Origin: Gnetum montanum
Taxonomy: Eukaryota > Streptophyta > Gnetopsida > Gnetales > Gnetaceae
Length of the DNA stretch: 62,000 nucleotides
Reading direction: 5' to 3'
Assembly (NCBI GenBank): GCA_015680685.1
Contig: MNCI01019108.1
Span: 532,792-594,791 of the forward strand
A model generated the notes under the pieces. It did not search any database and was not told the origin of the DNA. It worked only from the letters and a program-made list of their open reading frames with translations. The translations under genes were made by a program, and so were the position numbers. Of this stretch, positions 1 to 10,300 are shown in pieces. Numbering within the stretch: the first letter of the stretch is position 1; the number at the start of each line of letters is the position of its first letter.

Positions 1-948
1 TGGGTGTTATCATGCAACTTGGTTGTACTAAGATCCTTGTAGATCTAATGAAAAATGGGAGTAAGAGTAATCAAAAGGGCACTTGAACATCAAAAGCTGT
101 TCTAGGGAGTCCCACTGGAAAGACATGCACCCATGCCTGAAGGTTGGCGGCTTCTCTAGAGTCAGTAAAGTGAAAAAGAGAAAAAAAAAAGACGGAAGTG
201 CCATAAAACAAAAATAACTCCTCCCTTGTACTAAACGCTAAGTGATCGTACGCCTTGTTGTTATGGTACTCTCATAGTTGTTCATCATGGGATGAAACAA
301 TGCGATGTCACTGTTTAGAAGGATGGACTTGGTCCTGATCTTGGAATGATGGGTTAATGACACATAAACCATTCTTTACACGCAGGATTCATTGTACCCT
401 GAGTTAGATACCTCATGTCCCAATCTCTACGATCCCTTTCTCTACTCTGTCTCATCTCACTGTTCGTGTAATTGTAGCTGATGTCCCGTGTAACATAAAA
501 TTTTCATCTCATCCCGGTGATATTTACATGTGTGTGTGTTCTGTGGAGTTAGTGCAGATTACAATTAACTCTTCTAGTGCCCACGGACACTTTAAGTGTG
601 ATTACACAAGGGCATAATAGGTTGAAACCTGCTTTGGGGAGGACCCACTTGTGTAGTTTTTTTTTCGTAATCTTCATTAATTCTCTAGCTAGAACACACA
701 AATTTTTGACCCTCAGCTTAGTTTTTCATAATTTTCTTTCCCATTTCTTAACCCTCCAAACTTTAACGTTCCAATGTACTATTATATTCCCTTTTCTTCA
801 TAACCGCCAAAGTTTTAATTGTTAAATTCACACCTATCTCATTCAAAGTGCCTTTCGAATTCATGTAATTACCCTTGAGTCCATTAATTCTTGTTAATGT
901 CCTAGTTTTACACATTAATTTCAAGAAAAATCATTTAAAATTCGGTCT
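1..948 (+). other. Non-coding internal region of element A between gag and aORF
   Basis: No convincing reading frame is present. The stretch matches element B at about 10380-11285 and element C at about 48750-49685, both on the minus strand. It includes a purine-rich run near 170-195 and a (TG)n run near 528-540. The short open frame at 577-825 is not kept in the sister copies. Confidence 0.7.
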
Positions 949-976
949 TTGTTAGTTGTCTCACTTTGGTTGGGCC

Positions 977-1066
977 GAGATATCGCGTACGCGATATCGC
1001 GTCCCACGAGATATCGCGTACGCGATGTACCGTACGCGATATCGCGTCCCCCCTTTCCTATAAATA
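977..1066 (+). promoter_or_regulatory. Internal promoter module of element A, upstream of aORF
   Basis: A cluster of GATATCGCG and CGCGATATC units joined by GTAC (977-1048) is followed 11 bp later by TATAAATA at 1059-1066. The same arrangement, palindromes then TATAAATA, forms the U3 promoter of this element's own LTR (4516-4597). It is also at the same internal place in C (48623-48715) and, decayed, in B (10270-10300). I infer that it drives a separate transcript for aORF. Sequence downstream of the TATA box differs from the LTR, so this is not a whole inserted LTR. Confidence 0.7.
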
Positions 1067-1238
1067 GGACCCCCACCGCAACACTTTGCATCATTTGGCA
1101 TTTACGCGGGGGGAAAGTTTTGAATTTTTTCTATGCGACTTGCGCTTGAGTGACCCTTGCTTTTTCCACTCTATCTTGCGCGCTGGTACTCCGATTTTAA
1201 TTCCGTTTGAACCTGCATGAACCCGGAGTGTTCAGTTT

Positions 1239-1257
1239 AGTCGTGGGGGAGAGACAC
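1239..1257 (+). promoter_or_regulatory. Internal polypurine-tract-like sequence, element A
   Basis: TAGTCGTGGGGGAGAGACAC closely resembles the real 3' PPT/LTR junction at 4477-4500, with CGTGGGGG followed by GAGACAC but without the intervening TATGAT. Matching tracts occur at the same place in B (10077-10096), C (48433-48452), D (about 25368-25388) and E (61327-61340). A central PPT is one possible role; a relic of an ancestral junction is another. Confidence 0.55.
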
Positions 1258-1316
1258 TTGCCGAAAAGTGCCTAACTTTTTTGAAATTTTTCATCACCCA
1301 AAGGACATCAATTAGG

Positions 1317-1532
1317 GTAATTAACACTAACACTTAGGAAATTGTGCCATAAATCATATGACCTTAAGTATACCGGGATATTAAACGGCAAATCCACCTA
1401 AAGTCATAGGACCCATCATTATAATTTTCAGGCACGATCACACAATAATAAACGATCTTTAATTAAGGCATGTAGTAAGGGATAACTTGATTTTCTAAAC
1501 AACCTTATTAATGTTGGCCCGTGTGATTGCAG
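1317..1532 (+). other. Candidate intron in the aORF leader, element A
   Basis: The acceptor TTGCAG ends at 1532, directly before the ATG at 1533. A branch-point-like TATTAAT lies at 1506-1512, about 20 bases upstream. C has TACTAAT and B has TACTAAC at the same spot; TACTAAC is the textbook consensus. A donor-like AGG|GTAATT is at 1314-1322 and is kept in B and C. The acceptor and branch point are well supported by conservation. The donor is a weaker guess. Confidence 0.45.
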
Positions 1533-4319
1533 ATGGCCCCGAAACGCACCCAGCAGAAGAGTCCGACCCAAGGTGGAGCAAAACAACCTAGGAGAGGTTG
1601 AAGGCAAGTCCCTGCCGGACAACATAATGAACAGGAGGTGCATTCATTCAGCATCCATCAAGAAGAACCTCCTACCAGACGATCCAGGCAGGCAGAAAGA
1701 GGATCAGCTGCGCCTGAACTGGGACAACAACTTACGTTGCCCCCGGAATGTGTTCAGGCTATCCACACGAAGTCCACAATCGCTTCGGTAATTATGGAAC
1801 TCAACTTCGAATCTTTCACAGAGTTCGATCCTGAGGCTGTGAGGGATCACCTCAAAGGATCTCCCTTATGGCCCGTCCTCTCTGAACAAGGTGCCTGGTA
1901 CTTAGGAGAAACGTACCTGTTTTGGCACAATAAAGAGCAAGGCACCACAGTAAACATCGGTGGTGTGATAGTGGATTTTTCTGCACAGGTGATTTCGGAA
2001 GTGTTAAACCTTCCGAATTCGGGCCCCCATGTTGCTCAGTTATCCACCCAATCAGACCCTAATGTGCGAAAGGACTGGCTAGAGAAGGCTTATGGCAGAG
2101 ATAAGGCTTTTGGTGAGCTGACCACGGAAGAGCGAGTCTATTTTAAAATCGGGACCTATCACCTCTTCCCCACAAAAGGCTTAAAGAGAATATCAACGTA
2201 CGCGGCAAGAGGATGTGCAGTGTTGATGGGAAAGGTTAACGCTAACCTTCCTCATCTATATTTGACGGAGATCCTAAGGCGATTCGAAGAACGAAAGACA
2301 GGAAAAATGGCACTCCCTTTTCCCTGTCTTATCAGGAAATTGTGCTGTCGGGCTAGGATTCGGGGATATAAAAATGACGTCCTCCGAAAGGCCCAAAATG
2401 CTTCTTACGCTGAATTATTAAAGGCGCCAACTCCAAGAAAGAGTACTGGCGAAGAGTTGGGACCAGATGAGGGAGATGAAGAACAAGTGACTGAAACCCC
2501 CGCAACTCAGCTTGCAGGACCTAGTCAACCTCCAGCCACAGGTCCTAGCCAACAACAAGAAGCAGAACCTGGTACAGGCCAGGATCAGCAGACGCCGCAA
2601 GACTATATACCGTCAATGAGCCATTTGAGGGCTATTGCTGAGACGATCAGTTGGGGAAGTCATGATGACGCCAATCTCTTCCGAGTCATCGATGATGCCA
2701 ACCAGCCTACGATTTCAATAGATCGCATAAGGGGTGAGTTGTCAATGCAAACAGGAGGAGGGGAAAGTAGATGGTCACAACAGATCTCTAGAAATGCGAC
2801 ATCTTTCCAAGTTCAATTAGAGACTGGTGAAGGGGCCACTGTGGTGGTCATGCAACACCAGGATGCCATGGGAGCAGTTGAGGTGGTCGCTGACCACATC
2901 AAGGAGTCCTTTAATGTACCTTTTGTGCCACCGGCAGATCTTTCAGGAGCACAGGATGCTCAAACCATTGCCGGAACCTCAATGACTCCTGCCGAACATG
3001 AGGATGTATTGGATAGATTGCTTCAAACAGGACAAGTTTTAACGTCCCTGTTTGACATCCCTCAGGATGTAACTGCAATACAGTCAAACCTCATTTTGAC
3101 AAAGGGGAAACTGGTCATATCCGAAGTAAGGGCTAAGCATGCTGAGGCTAAAGTGCAAAAATTACAAGAGCAGCTTATCGCCTTACAAGCAGCACAACGG
3201 GATCCCTTGCGATTGGTTCCCGCAGACCAGTTAGACAATTTTAAAATCGAGCAACTAACCAAATTAATTGCAGAAAATAAGAAGGTGGCAGAAGAAAAGG
3301 AGACGGCCACTTGGGATGCCTCCGTAGCAAAGGCGCAAACTCATGCGCATCTTAAGGCACTCAAGACCTTGCAGGAAGAGAATAAGCAGTTGGTTGCAGA
3401 TAACCTTTGGTTGAATTTTGTGGAGAAGCAAAAGAATGTTCTCGATGAGCACTTTCATCAGCTGTGAGAACAATTCATTCGATTCAACCAAGACGTAAGC
3501 CATTTAGCCCGAGAAAATCGAACCCTCTCAATGGAGGAGGTGCGCGCTATTCGACAGAAATCAGCCATCAAGATTAGTGCGTGGAAAAATGAGGCTAAAC
3601 GACATGAGAAGTTGAAGGAGCACTTTCGTGATTAGGTGGGGATGTATAAACAGATCCTGGAGAAGGAGATTCAAATGGCCAAAGCTCAAATTAACAGCAT
3701 CAGTGCCCAGCACACTGATTGGGGGGCCATTGTGGACACTTATGCCTATGCCCACCAGGCGAAAATTAAAAACCAGGACCTACAGATCCAGGACTTAACT
3801 GAATACACGGAGTTGGCAAACCTTCGATATGCCAACCTGGCCATGTTAACAGCAGGACGCTCGAGGTCAGAGCTCGAGCAGTAAGTAGCTTCCACCTACA
3901 TCAAATATGAAGCAGAATTTGCAGAGCGAAAGAAGTTGGCTGAAAAATTGGATGTTGCAAATTCTGAACTCTTGGTGGTAAAAGAAAGCTATCAAGGACA
4001 GAAAGATGTGGCAACCGACTTGGCTCGACGGCTAACAGAACTTCATGAATACAAAGACAAAGCTAGAGCCTACGAAGAGGAACGATGGGGGTTTGCGGCA
4101 TGGTACGTCAAAGCTAATCAGATGTTCCCGCAACTACCCTGTCCGTGGAAAGTGCCGACCCCATCAAACATTGGAGCATCAGCATGGATGGCACAAGACC
4201 CTCAGACCGAAGAGGAGAAGCTCCAGGCTATTCTTCAGCGTCATCAATCTTCCAAACTCGGAGCACGTGACAAAGGGAAAGCACCCATGGGGGAGCCACC
4301 GCCACCAGGAACTACATGA
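1533..4319 (+). pseudogene. aORF of element A: coiled-coil accessory protein, 929 codons with four stops
   Basis: From ATG 1533 the frame runs without net indel to the TGA at 4317-4319, exactly the length of the C copy. In-frame stops are TGA at codon 23, TGA at 645 (3465-3467), TAG at 701 (3633-3635) and TAA at 784 (3882-3884). The longest open piece is codons 24-644, with an ATG at codon 88. The N-terminus is basic (MAPKRTQQK). Codons about 86-290 form a globular domain with IGGVIVDFSAQVISEVLNLP and YHLFPTKGLKRIS, resembling the plant 'putative transposon protein' (Transposase_32-like) domains. Codons about 295-365 are a P/Q/E-rich linker. From about 525 to 840 the heptad pattern predicts a long coiled coil, and the C-terminus is PPPPGTT. 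No membrane segment or signal peptide is visible. Function is unknown. Confidence 0.8.
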
Positions 4320-4471
4320 GTTCCACTTTTTTGTAGTTGTAGCATTTTTTCTCTGTGTTGTGTCTTCCCACACTGCGGCATTAGTCCATTTCTTTTTCTA
4401 GTTAATAATTCCATACCTATCCACTGTGTAATCACTGAAGCTTGTTCTCCTTGCAACTCGAGGACGAGTTT

Positions 4472-4490
4472 TTATTCAGTCGTGGGGGTA
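4472..4490 (+). promoter_or_regulatory. 3' polypurine tract of element A
   Basis: TTCAGTCGTGGGGGTA directly precedes the LTR start at 4491. It would serve as the plus-strand primer in reverse transcription. The same tract abuts the 3' LTRs of C (45200-45215) and D (24697-24712). Confidence 0.8.
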
Positions 4491-4515
4491 TGATGAGACA
4501 CGGTTTGCGTCGGCC

Positions 4516-4597
4516 ACGATATCGCGTACGCGATATTGCGTCCTTCCCTGCGATATCACGTACGCGATATCGTAGTCAGCTACAATTTCTATAAATA
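4516..4597 (+). promoter_or_regulatory. U3 promoter of element A LTR
   Basis: Two palindromic units of the GCGATATCGC-GTAC-GCGATATCGC type (4518-4572, partly mutated) precede TATAAATA at 4590-4597. Transcription would start some 30 bases further on. This is the module that recurs inside the element at 977-1066. Confidence 0.75.
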
Positions 4598-4764
4598 AGA
4601 GGCGGCTCTCCCTTATTCGAGGATCCCAGTTTTAGTGTAGCGAAGCTCTGGCAGTTTGATCCCTCCAGAGTTAGAATTTTCCCGTGTCTGCCCGCAGTGT
4701 GGTGAATGTGATTGTACGGTGTCTTTATTCGAGTGTGCCGTACTTGGACACGCACATGACCGGC

Positions 4765-4770
4765 AATAAA
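4765..4770 (+). terminator. Polyadenylation signal in element A LTR
   Basis: AATAAA lies 168 bases after the TATA box. The same hexamer is at the matching place in every LTR of the group (B 7042-7047 and 14379-14384, C 44955-44960 and 52902-52907, D 24422-24427 and 33783-33788, E 43716-43721). It probably sets the R/U5 boundary region. Confidence 0.65.
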
Positions 4771-4997
4771 GATCGAGATTACTTCATCATTGCAGCATTC
4801 ACTTAGTTTATTTATTTGTTATTTATTTAATGTTATTTATTGCTTTCATAGCGCGGTGTGAGTACGACTTAACTACGAGCATCTACGGGTGTGTACGGCT
4901 AGTTAAGGAATCGGTTACTCATCGCGATTAGTTTCTCACCCTTAAACTCCTAGAAGCGGAACGAGTACGACTTGATTACGAGCATTTAAGTGTGACT

Positions 4998-5118
4998 GCT
5001 TGGTAGCCCAGTGGTGTAGCTAGGGGGATCTACGCTTGGTAACCCAGTGGCGTATTTGGGGTCTGCGCTTGGTAATCCCAGTGGCGTACCTAGGCCTATG
5101 CTTGGTAGTCCCAGTGGC
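4998..5118 (+). repeat. Tandem repeat inside the LTR, unit about 30 bp, four copies
   Basis: GCTTGGTAnYCCAGTGG followed by GTAnnTAGG occurs four times. All LTRs of this group carry versions of it, including the older D and E LTRs (24222-24265, 43879-43960). It is therefore a family hallmark rather than a recent expansion. It lies after the AATAAA, so most likely in U5. Confidence 0.75.
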
Positions 5119-5464
5119 AGTCGTGCACGAAGTCCAAGATGTGTACGGTTGATCAAGGAATCGGTTGCTCATCGCACTTAGGCTAGATTAGATTTCTTTA
5201 CCTTTTCCTCTTAGCTTAGATTTAGTTAAATATTCTTTTCCATTGCCTTCAGAATTAGCGTAGATTAGGAAACACATCATACACCTCATCTAGACTAAAC
5301 CATACGTGACATATGCAAAACTAGTCTAGATGGGAAGACAACGAACTGCGACCTAAGGCTAACTATCTAGGTGCCACAACTAGTCCATTTGCGGAGTTCG
5401 ACCGGATCGCGCGTGCGACGCTTGTTTCGTATGGTTGAGTGTAGGGGTACCTCGCCACTCATCA

Positions 5465-6490
5465 GTAACATTACAACAACTCCCTTCATCCGACCTTTAC
5501 TAATCTCTTCATCCTAGTAGCAATATTATCTTAGCTTTTCACCTAAATCAGAAAGCTAAACTAAAGAAAAATATGTCCTTTGTTGTTAACATGTTGGATC
5601 CTATTGCACATTCTTCATCTATTCATCTATATAATAAGAAGCAAGCTCCACCTATACTATGTTCTCATCCATCAACACAGTCATGCACCATCATGGATCA
5701 TCCTTCACCCTATAAGCCAACTCCTAAACCAATAATCTCTCCACTTACACCTCTTCTATTCATGCCTATTCTATTCACAAGATCATTTCTTCCTTCTTTG
5801 TTACCTATACCTCAACTTCATGTTGAAGTAAAGAGTCGGTTGCATCTCTTATCTCAAGATTCAAGCAAAGGAGTCTCTTCAAGCTTTCACCAAAGCAAAT
5901 GTAAATATAAGTAGAAATGAAATTCAAAGAAGAAGAAGGTACATTCTCCTTCTATTTTTTCACAATTTACTTTAAAGAACATCTCTACTTTAGTTAATTT
6001 TACCTCTTAAACAAAGATCATCTTAGTCATTTATCATGGGCCTCATAATCCTACATTTTCTTCAACCACTTCCCAGGATGAAGAGATTATTACTATCCCT
6101 AATTCCAAAATCAATACCCCTTTACTTAAATCTATTAGTGATTAACCATCTACCTTTATTTCATCATCAACATACCTAAAAAACCTTTTGTCATAAACAT
6201 CCATCCTCATCAACAAATAACACAAACTACTTAGTGGCCAACTTGTTCATGTTATCCTTTTGCAGTAAATTTATCATCATCAATGCCCCCATTACTAAAT
6301 CATATTCTATAGCCTATTCCTCAATATTCTATAGGCTCATATGTAATTAATTTAACTCCCCATTATTCTTCTTCTCTATCTATTACTTAGTTTAATATCT
6401 TAACTATTATATTATTTAAATCATTAAATCCTTGTGTTATCAATTGTTCACCTAATTTTTCTTTTATAACAGGATATATGCCTCCACTTC
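5465..6490 (+). other. Host DNA between elements A and B; Ser/Pro/Thr-rich decayed frame
   Basis: This stretch is flanked by two element ends. It holds an open frame at 5573-5914 (113 codons), then stop-interrupted frames rich in Ser, Pro, Thr and Ile. One frame runs up to the B insertion (MPPL at the end) and continues in register on the far side (14667 onward) when element B and one TSD copy are ignored. I do not recognise a family. It may be the tail of a very old retroelement gag or just low-complexity C/T-rich DNA. Confidence 0.35.
6486..6490. repeat. TSD of element B, left copy (ACTTC)
   Basis: ACTTC immediately before the LTR is repeated exactly at 14662-14666 after the other LTR, so B inserted as one unit with a 5-bp duplication. 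Confidence 0.9.
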
Positions 6491-7293
6491 TGATAAGTGG
6501 CGAGGTACCCCTACACTCAACCATATGAATACGAGTGTTCTTATGTGCGATCTGGTCGAACTCCGCAAACGGACTAGTTGTGGCACCTATACAGTTATCC
6601 TTAGGTCTTAGTTCGTTGTCTTCCCACCTGGACTAGTATTATATTTGTCACGTATGGTTTAGTCCAGAGTGAGGTGTATGATGTGTTCCTTATCTAAGGC
6701 TACTCCTGAAGGCAATGGAAAATAATATTAACTAAGCTAAGCTATAAGGGAAAGGGTAAGAAAATCTAATCTAGCCTAAGTGCGATGAGCATCCGTTCCT
6801 TGATCATCCGTACACATCTTGGACTTCATGCATGACTACCACTGGGATTACCAAGCACAGATCCTAGGTACACCACTGCGTTACCAAGTAGTCACACTTA
6901 AATGCTCATAATCAAGTTGTACTCATTCTGCATTACTAGGAGATAAGGGGTGAGAGAGACTAATTAGGAAAGTAGTAAATAACATTTAAATAAACAAATA
7001 AATAACAAAGTGAATGCTGCAATGATGAAGTAATCTTGATCTTTATTGTCGGTTATGTGCATGTCCAAGTACATCACACTTGAATAAAGGATGTCGTACG
7101 ATTAGATTCACCACACTACGGGCAGACATGGGAAAATAATCTATCTCTGGAGGGATCAAACTACTAGAGCTTTGCTACTCCTATTCTATTTTGATGAACA
7201 AGGGAGAGCCGCTTCTTATTTATAGACATTATGGTGGACTGCGATATCGCATACGCGATATCGTAGGGGAAGATGTAATATCGCATCCCATCA
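6491..7293 (-). repeat. 3' LTR of element B (803 bp)
   Basis: It starts TGATAAGTGG on the plus strand and ends CCCATCA. TATTTATA at 7217-7224 is the TATA box on the minus strand. One palindromic unit remains near 7241-7267. It is 29 bp shorter than the 5' LTR because a palindrome copy is missing. Confidence 0.9.
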
Positions 7294-7447
7294 TACCTCC
7301 ACGACTGAATAAAAACTTGTCCTCGAGTTACAGTGATTACATAATGGATAGGTATGGAAAAATTAGATGGGGAAAACAAATGAAATGATGTCGCAGTGTG
7401 GGAAGACACAACATAGAAAAAATGCTACAACTACAAAAATTTGGAAC

Positions 7448-9796
7448 TCATGTAGTTCCTGGTGGCAATGGTTCCTCCATGGGTGCTTTCCCTTTGTCAT
7501 GTGCCCCAGGCTTTGAAGCTTGATGGCGTTGAAGTATGGCCTGGAGCTTCTCCTCTTCGGTCAAAGGATCTTGTGCCGTCCATGCTAATGTTCTGATGTT
7601 TGACAGAGTCGACATTTCCCACGGACAGGGTAGTTGTGGGAACATCTGGTTGGCTTTGACATACCACACTGCGAACATCCATTGTTCCTCCTCATAGGCT
7701 CTGGCCTTATCCTTGTATTCGTGAAGATCTGTTAGCTATCGAGCCAAGTCAGTTGCAACATCTTTTTATCCTTGGTAGCTAGCTTTTACCACCTCAAGCT
7801 CAGAATTTACGACATCTAGTTTCTCAATTAGCTTCTTACGCTCTGCAAATTCTGCTTCATATTTGAGATGGGTGGAAGCTACCTGCTACTCGAGCTCTAA
7901 CCTTGGGCACCCTACTATTAACATGGAAAGGTTGGCATATCTAAGGTTTGCCAACTCCATGTATTTTGTTAAGTCTTGAATCTGCAGGTCCCGGTTCTTA
8001 ACTTCTGCTTGGTGGGCGAAGGTGTAGGTGTCCAATATGGCCCTCCAATCAGTGTGTTGAGCACTGCTAGTGTTGATTTGAGCCTTGGTCATATGGATAT
8101 CCTTCTCTAGGATTTGTTTGTACATCCCCACCTTATCACGGAAGTGCTCCTTCAGCTTCTCATGTCGTTTAGCCTCATTCTGCCACACGCTTATTTCAAT
8201 TGCTGATTTTTGGCAAATAGCGCGTACCTCCTCCATTGAGAGGGTTCAATTTTCTCTGGCTAAATGGCTTACATATCGATTGACCCGAATAAATTGTTCT
8301 CGTAGTTGATGAAAGTTTTCATCGAGAATGTTCTTTTGTTTCTCTACAGCAGCCAACCGAAGATTGTCTACAACCAACTGCTTGTTTTCTTCTTCTAAGG
8401 TCTTAAGTGCTTAAGATGCGCATGGGTTTGTGCCTGTGATGCGGAGGCATCCCAAACAACCATCTCCTTTTCTTCTGCCACCTTTTTATTCTCTACTATT
8501 AATTTTGTTAGTTGATCCATTCTAGAATTTCCTAGCTAGTCTGTGGGAACAAATTGTAGAGGATCCCGCTGTGCTGCTTGTAAGGCCACGAGCTACTCTT
8601 GTAGTTTCTACACTTCAGCTTTAGCATGCTCGGCCCTTACTTCGGATATGACCAGCTTTCCCTTTATGGAAATGAGGTTTGATTGAATTGTTGTGACATC
8701 CTGAGGGATGTCAAACAGGGACATCATTACTTGCCCTATTTGAAGAAATCTGTCAAGTACATCCTCATGTTCCGCAGGAGTCATTGAGATTCCGACCAAA
8801 GTTTGAGCATCCTGTGCTCCTGAGAGATCTACCGGTGGCACAACAGGTACATTGAAAGATTCTTCGATGTGGTCTATGACCACTTTTGTAGCTCCCATGG
8901 CATTCTGGTGTTGCATGACCATCTACTATCCCTTCCTCCTATTTGAATGGATAATTTTCCCCTTGTGCAATCTAATGAAACTATAGGTTATATGGCATCA
9001 TTAATGACGCGGAAGAGGTTTGCGTCATCTTTCATTCTTCGAACCGCCTCAGGATCTTCATCAAATATAGATGGGGTAGGTTAGCATTAACCTTTCCCAT
9101 CAGGACTCCACATCCTCTAGCTGCATACGTTGATATTCTTTTGAGGCCCTTTGTGAGGAAGAGGTGATATGTTCCAATTTTGAAATAAACTCTCTCTTTC
9201 ATCATCAATTCACCAAATTCTTTGTCTCTGCCATAAGCCTTCTCTACCCAATCCTTTTGCACATCAGGGTCTGAACAGGTAGATAACCGAGCAACCTGGG
9301 GCCCTGACTTCAGAAGGTTTAACACTTCTGAAATTTCCTAAGCAGAGAAGTCAATTGTCACACCACAAATATTAACAGTGGTGCCTTGCTCCCTATTGTG
9401 CCAGAACTGGTACGTTTCACCTAGGTACTAGGCATCACTTTCAGAGAGGATAGGCCAAAAGGGAGACCCTTTGAGGTGATCCATAACAACCTCAGGAGCG
9501 AACTCTGCAAAAGATTCAAAGTTTAACTCCACAATCACTGCAGTGAATGTGGACTTCTCATAGATAGCCTAAACACATTCCAAGGGCAACGTGAGTTGTT
9601 GTCCTGGTTCAGGTACAGCAGCAGCTTCTCCTTCTACCTACCCAGACCATCAGGTAGGAGGTTCATCTTGATGGATGCTGAATGATTGCTCCTCTTATTC
9701 TGCTTGTTTTCCAGTAGGACCTTGTCTTCCACCTCTCCTAGCTCACTTTCTTCCACCTTGGGTAGGACCCTCCTGTTATGCATGTTTCGAGGCCAT
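7448..9796 (-). pseudogene. aORF of element B, heavily decayed
   Basis: The frame starts at ATG 9796-9794 (MASKHA) and ends at the TGA at 7448-7450 with the same PPGTT C-terminus as A and C. Frameshifts and many stops break it. A deletion near 9035 joins the end of the globular domain (LRRFEE) to DDANLF, removing the P/Q-rich linker and surrounding codons. Coiled-coil pieces stay recognisable at 7886-8236 and 8608-8922, and the globular domain at 9032-9325. Notably the sequence GAG-TAG-CAG at about 7890 matches C, so an in-frame stop near codon 783 is shared by these two divergent copies. Confidence 0.8.
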
Positions 9797-9801
9797 TTGC
9801 A

Positions 9802-9824
9802 ATCACACGGGCCAAGCGTTAGTA
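9802..9824 (-). other. Branch-point and acceptor-like site ahead of aORF, element B
   Basis: Minus strand TACTAAC (9818-9824) is a perfect branch-point consensus, followed by a T-containing stretch and TTGCAA right before the ATG. In A and C the last hexamer is TTGCAG. The AG has probably been lost here by mutation. Confidence 0.5.
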
Positions 9825-10076
9825 AGATTGTTTTTAGAGTTAAGTTATACCTTATTGCTTACCTTAGTTAAATATCTTATGTTATCACGTGTGATAGTAC
9901 TCGAAAGTTTATAAGAATGAGTCCTGTGACTTTGGTGGTTTTCATTTTTAATTTCTCGGTATACCTAAGGGTTAAATGATTTTTAGGCACAATTATTCTA
10001 AGTGTTAAGTTAATTACCCTAACTGATGTCCTTTGGGCAATGATAAATTTCAAAAAATTTAGGCACTTTTCGGCAA

Positions 10077-10300
10077 GTGTCTCTTCCCCACGACTAAGCT
10101 AAACACTCCAGGTTCAAGCAGGTTCAAATGGAATTAAAATCGGAGTACCAGCAAGCGAGATATGAGTAGAAAGGCAAGAGTCACATAATCACAAGTTGCA
10201 AAGAAAAATTTCAAAAACTTCCCCCTGTGGAAATGGCAAAATGATGCTAAATGTTGTGGCAGGGGTACCTATTTATAGGTAAATAGGACGCAATATTTCG
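10077..10300 (-). promoter_or_regulatory. Internal promoter and PPT-like tract, element B (decayed)
   Basis: TATTTATA at 10270-10277 is the TATA box on the minus strand. Upstream of it remain CAATATTTCG-type fragments of the palindrome (10288-10300). The PPT-like TAGTCGTGGGGAAGAGACAC lies at 10077-10096. Order and spacing match A and C. Confidence 0.55.

Larger units (their letters stand above)
1..5464 (+). mobile_element. Element A: pol-less Athila-like LTR retrotransposon, 3' part only
   Basis: The window opens inside this element, in the non-coding stretch that follows gag in its sister copies, so its 5' LTR, PBS and gag lie outside. Visible in order are non-coding leader, internal promoter module, PPT-like tract, acceptor-like site, aORF, 3' PPT and 3' LTR. 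It aligns almost end to end with the reverse complement of element C (position 1 matches about 49680). The LTR ends TGATGAG...CTCATCA. The next five bases, GTAAC, would be one copy of its TSD, but the partner is outside the window. No pol is seen in the visible part; by homology with C none is expected. Confidence 0.9.
4491..5464 (+). repeat. 3' LTR of element A (974 bp)
   Basis: It starts TGATGAGACA after the PPT and ends CCACTCATCA, giving a 7-bp terminal inverted repeat with the canonical TG...CA. It contains the palindrome-rich U3 promoter, TATAAATA, an AATAAA at 4765-4770 and an internal tandem repeat. It is longer than the B LTRs because a block of roughly 110 bp, marked by 'GAGTACGACTT' and 'AAGGAATCGGTT', occurs twice (about 4860-4930 and 4968-5175). 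Confidence 0.93.

Noticed and set aside
977-1048. Repeated palindromes as a CRISPR array or replication origin
   Set aside because: Units are contiguous or irregularly spaced, with no unique spacers, and sit in promoter position in a plant retroelement.
977-1048. Palindromes as CAMTA (vCGCGb) or E2F sites
   Set aside because: Flanking bases do not meet the vCGCGb rule (ACGCGA/TCGCGT), and the TTTCGCGC-type E2F core is absent.
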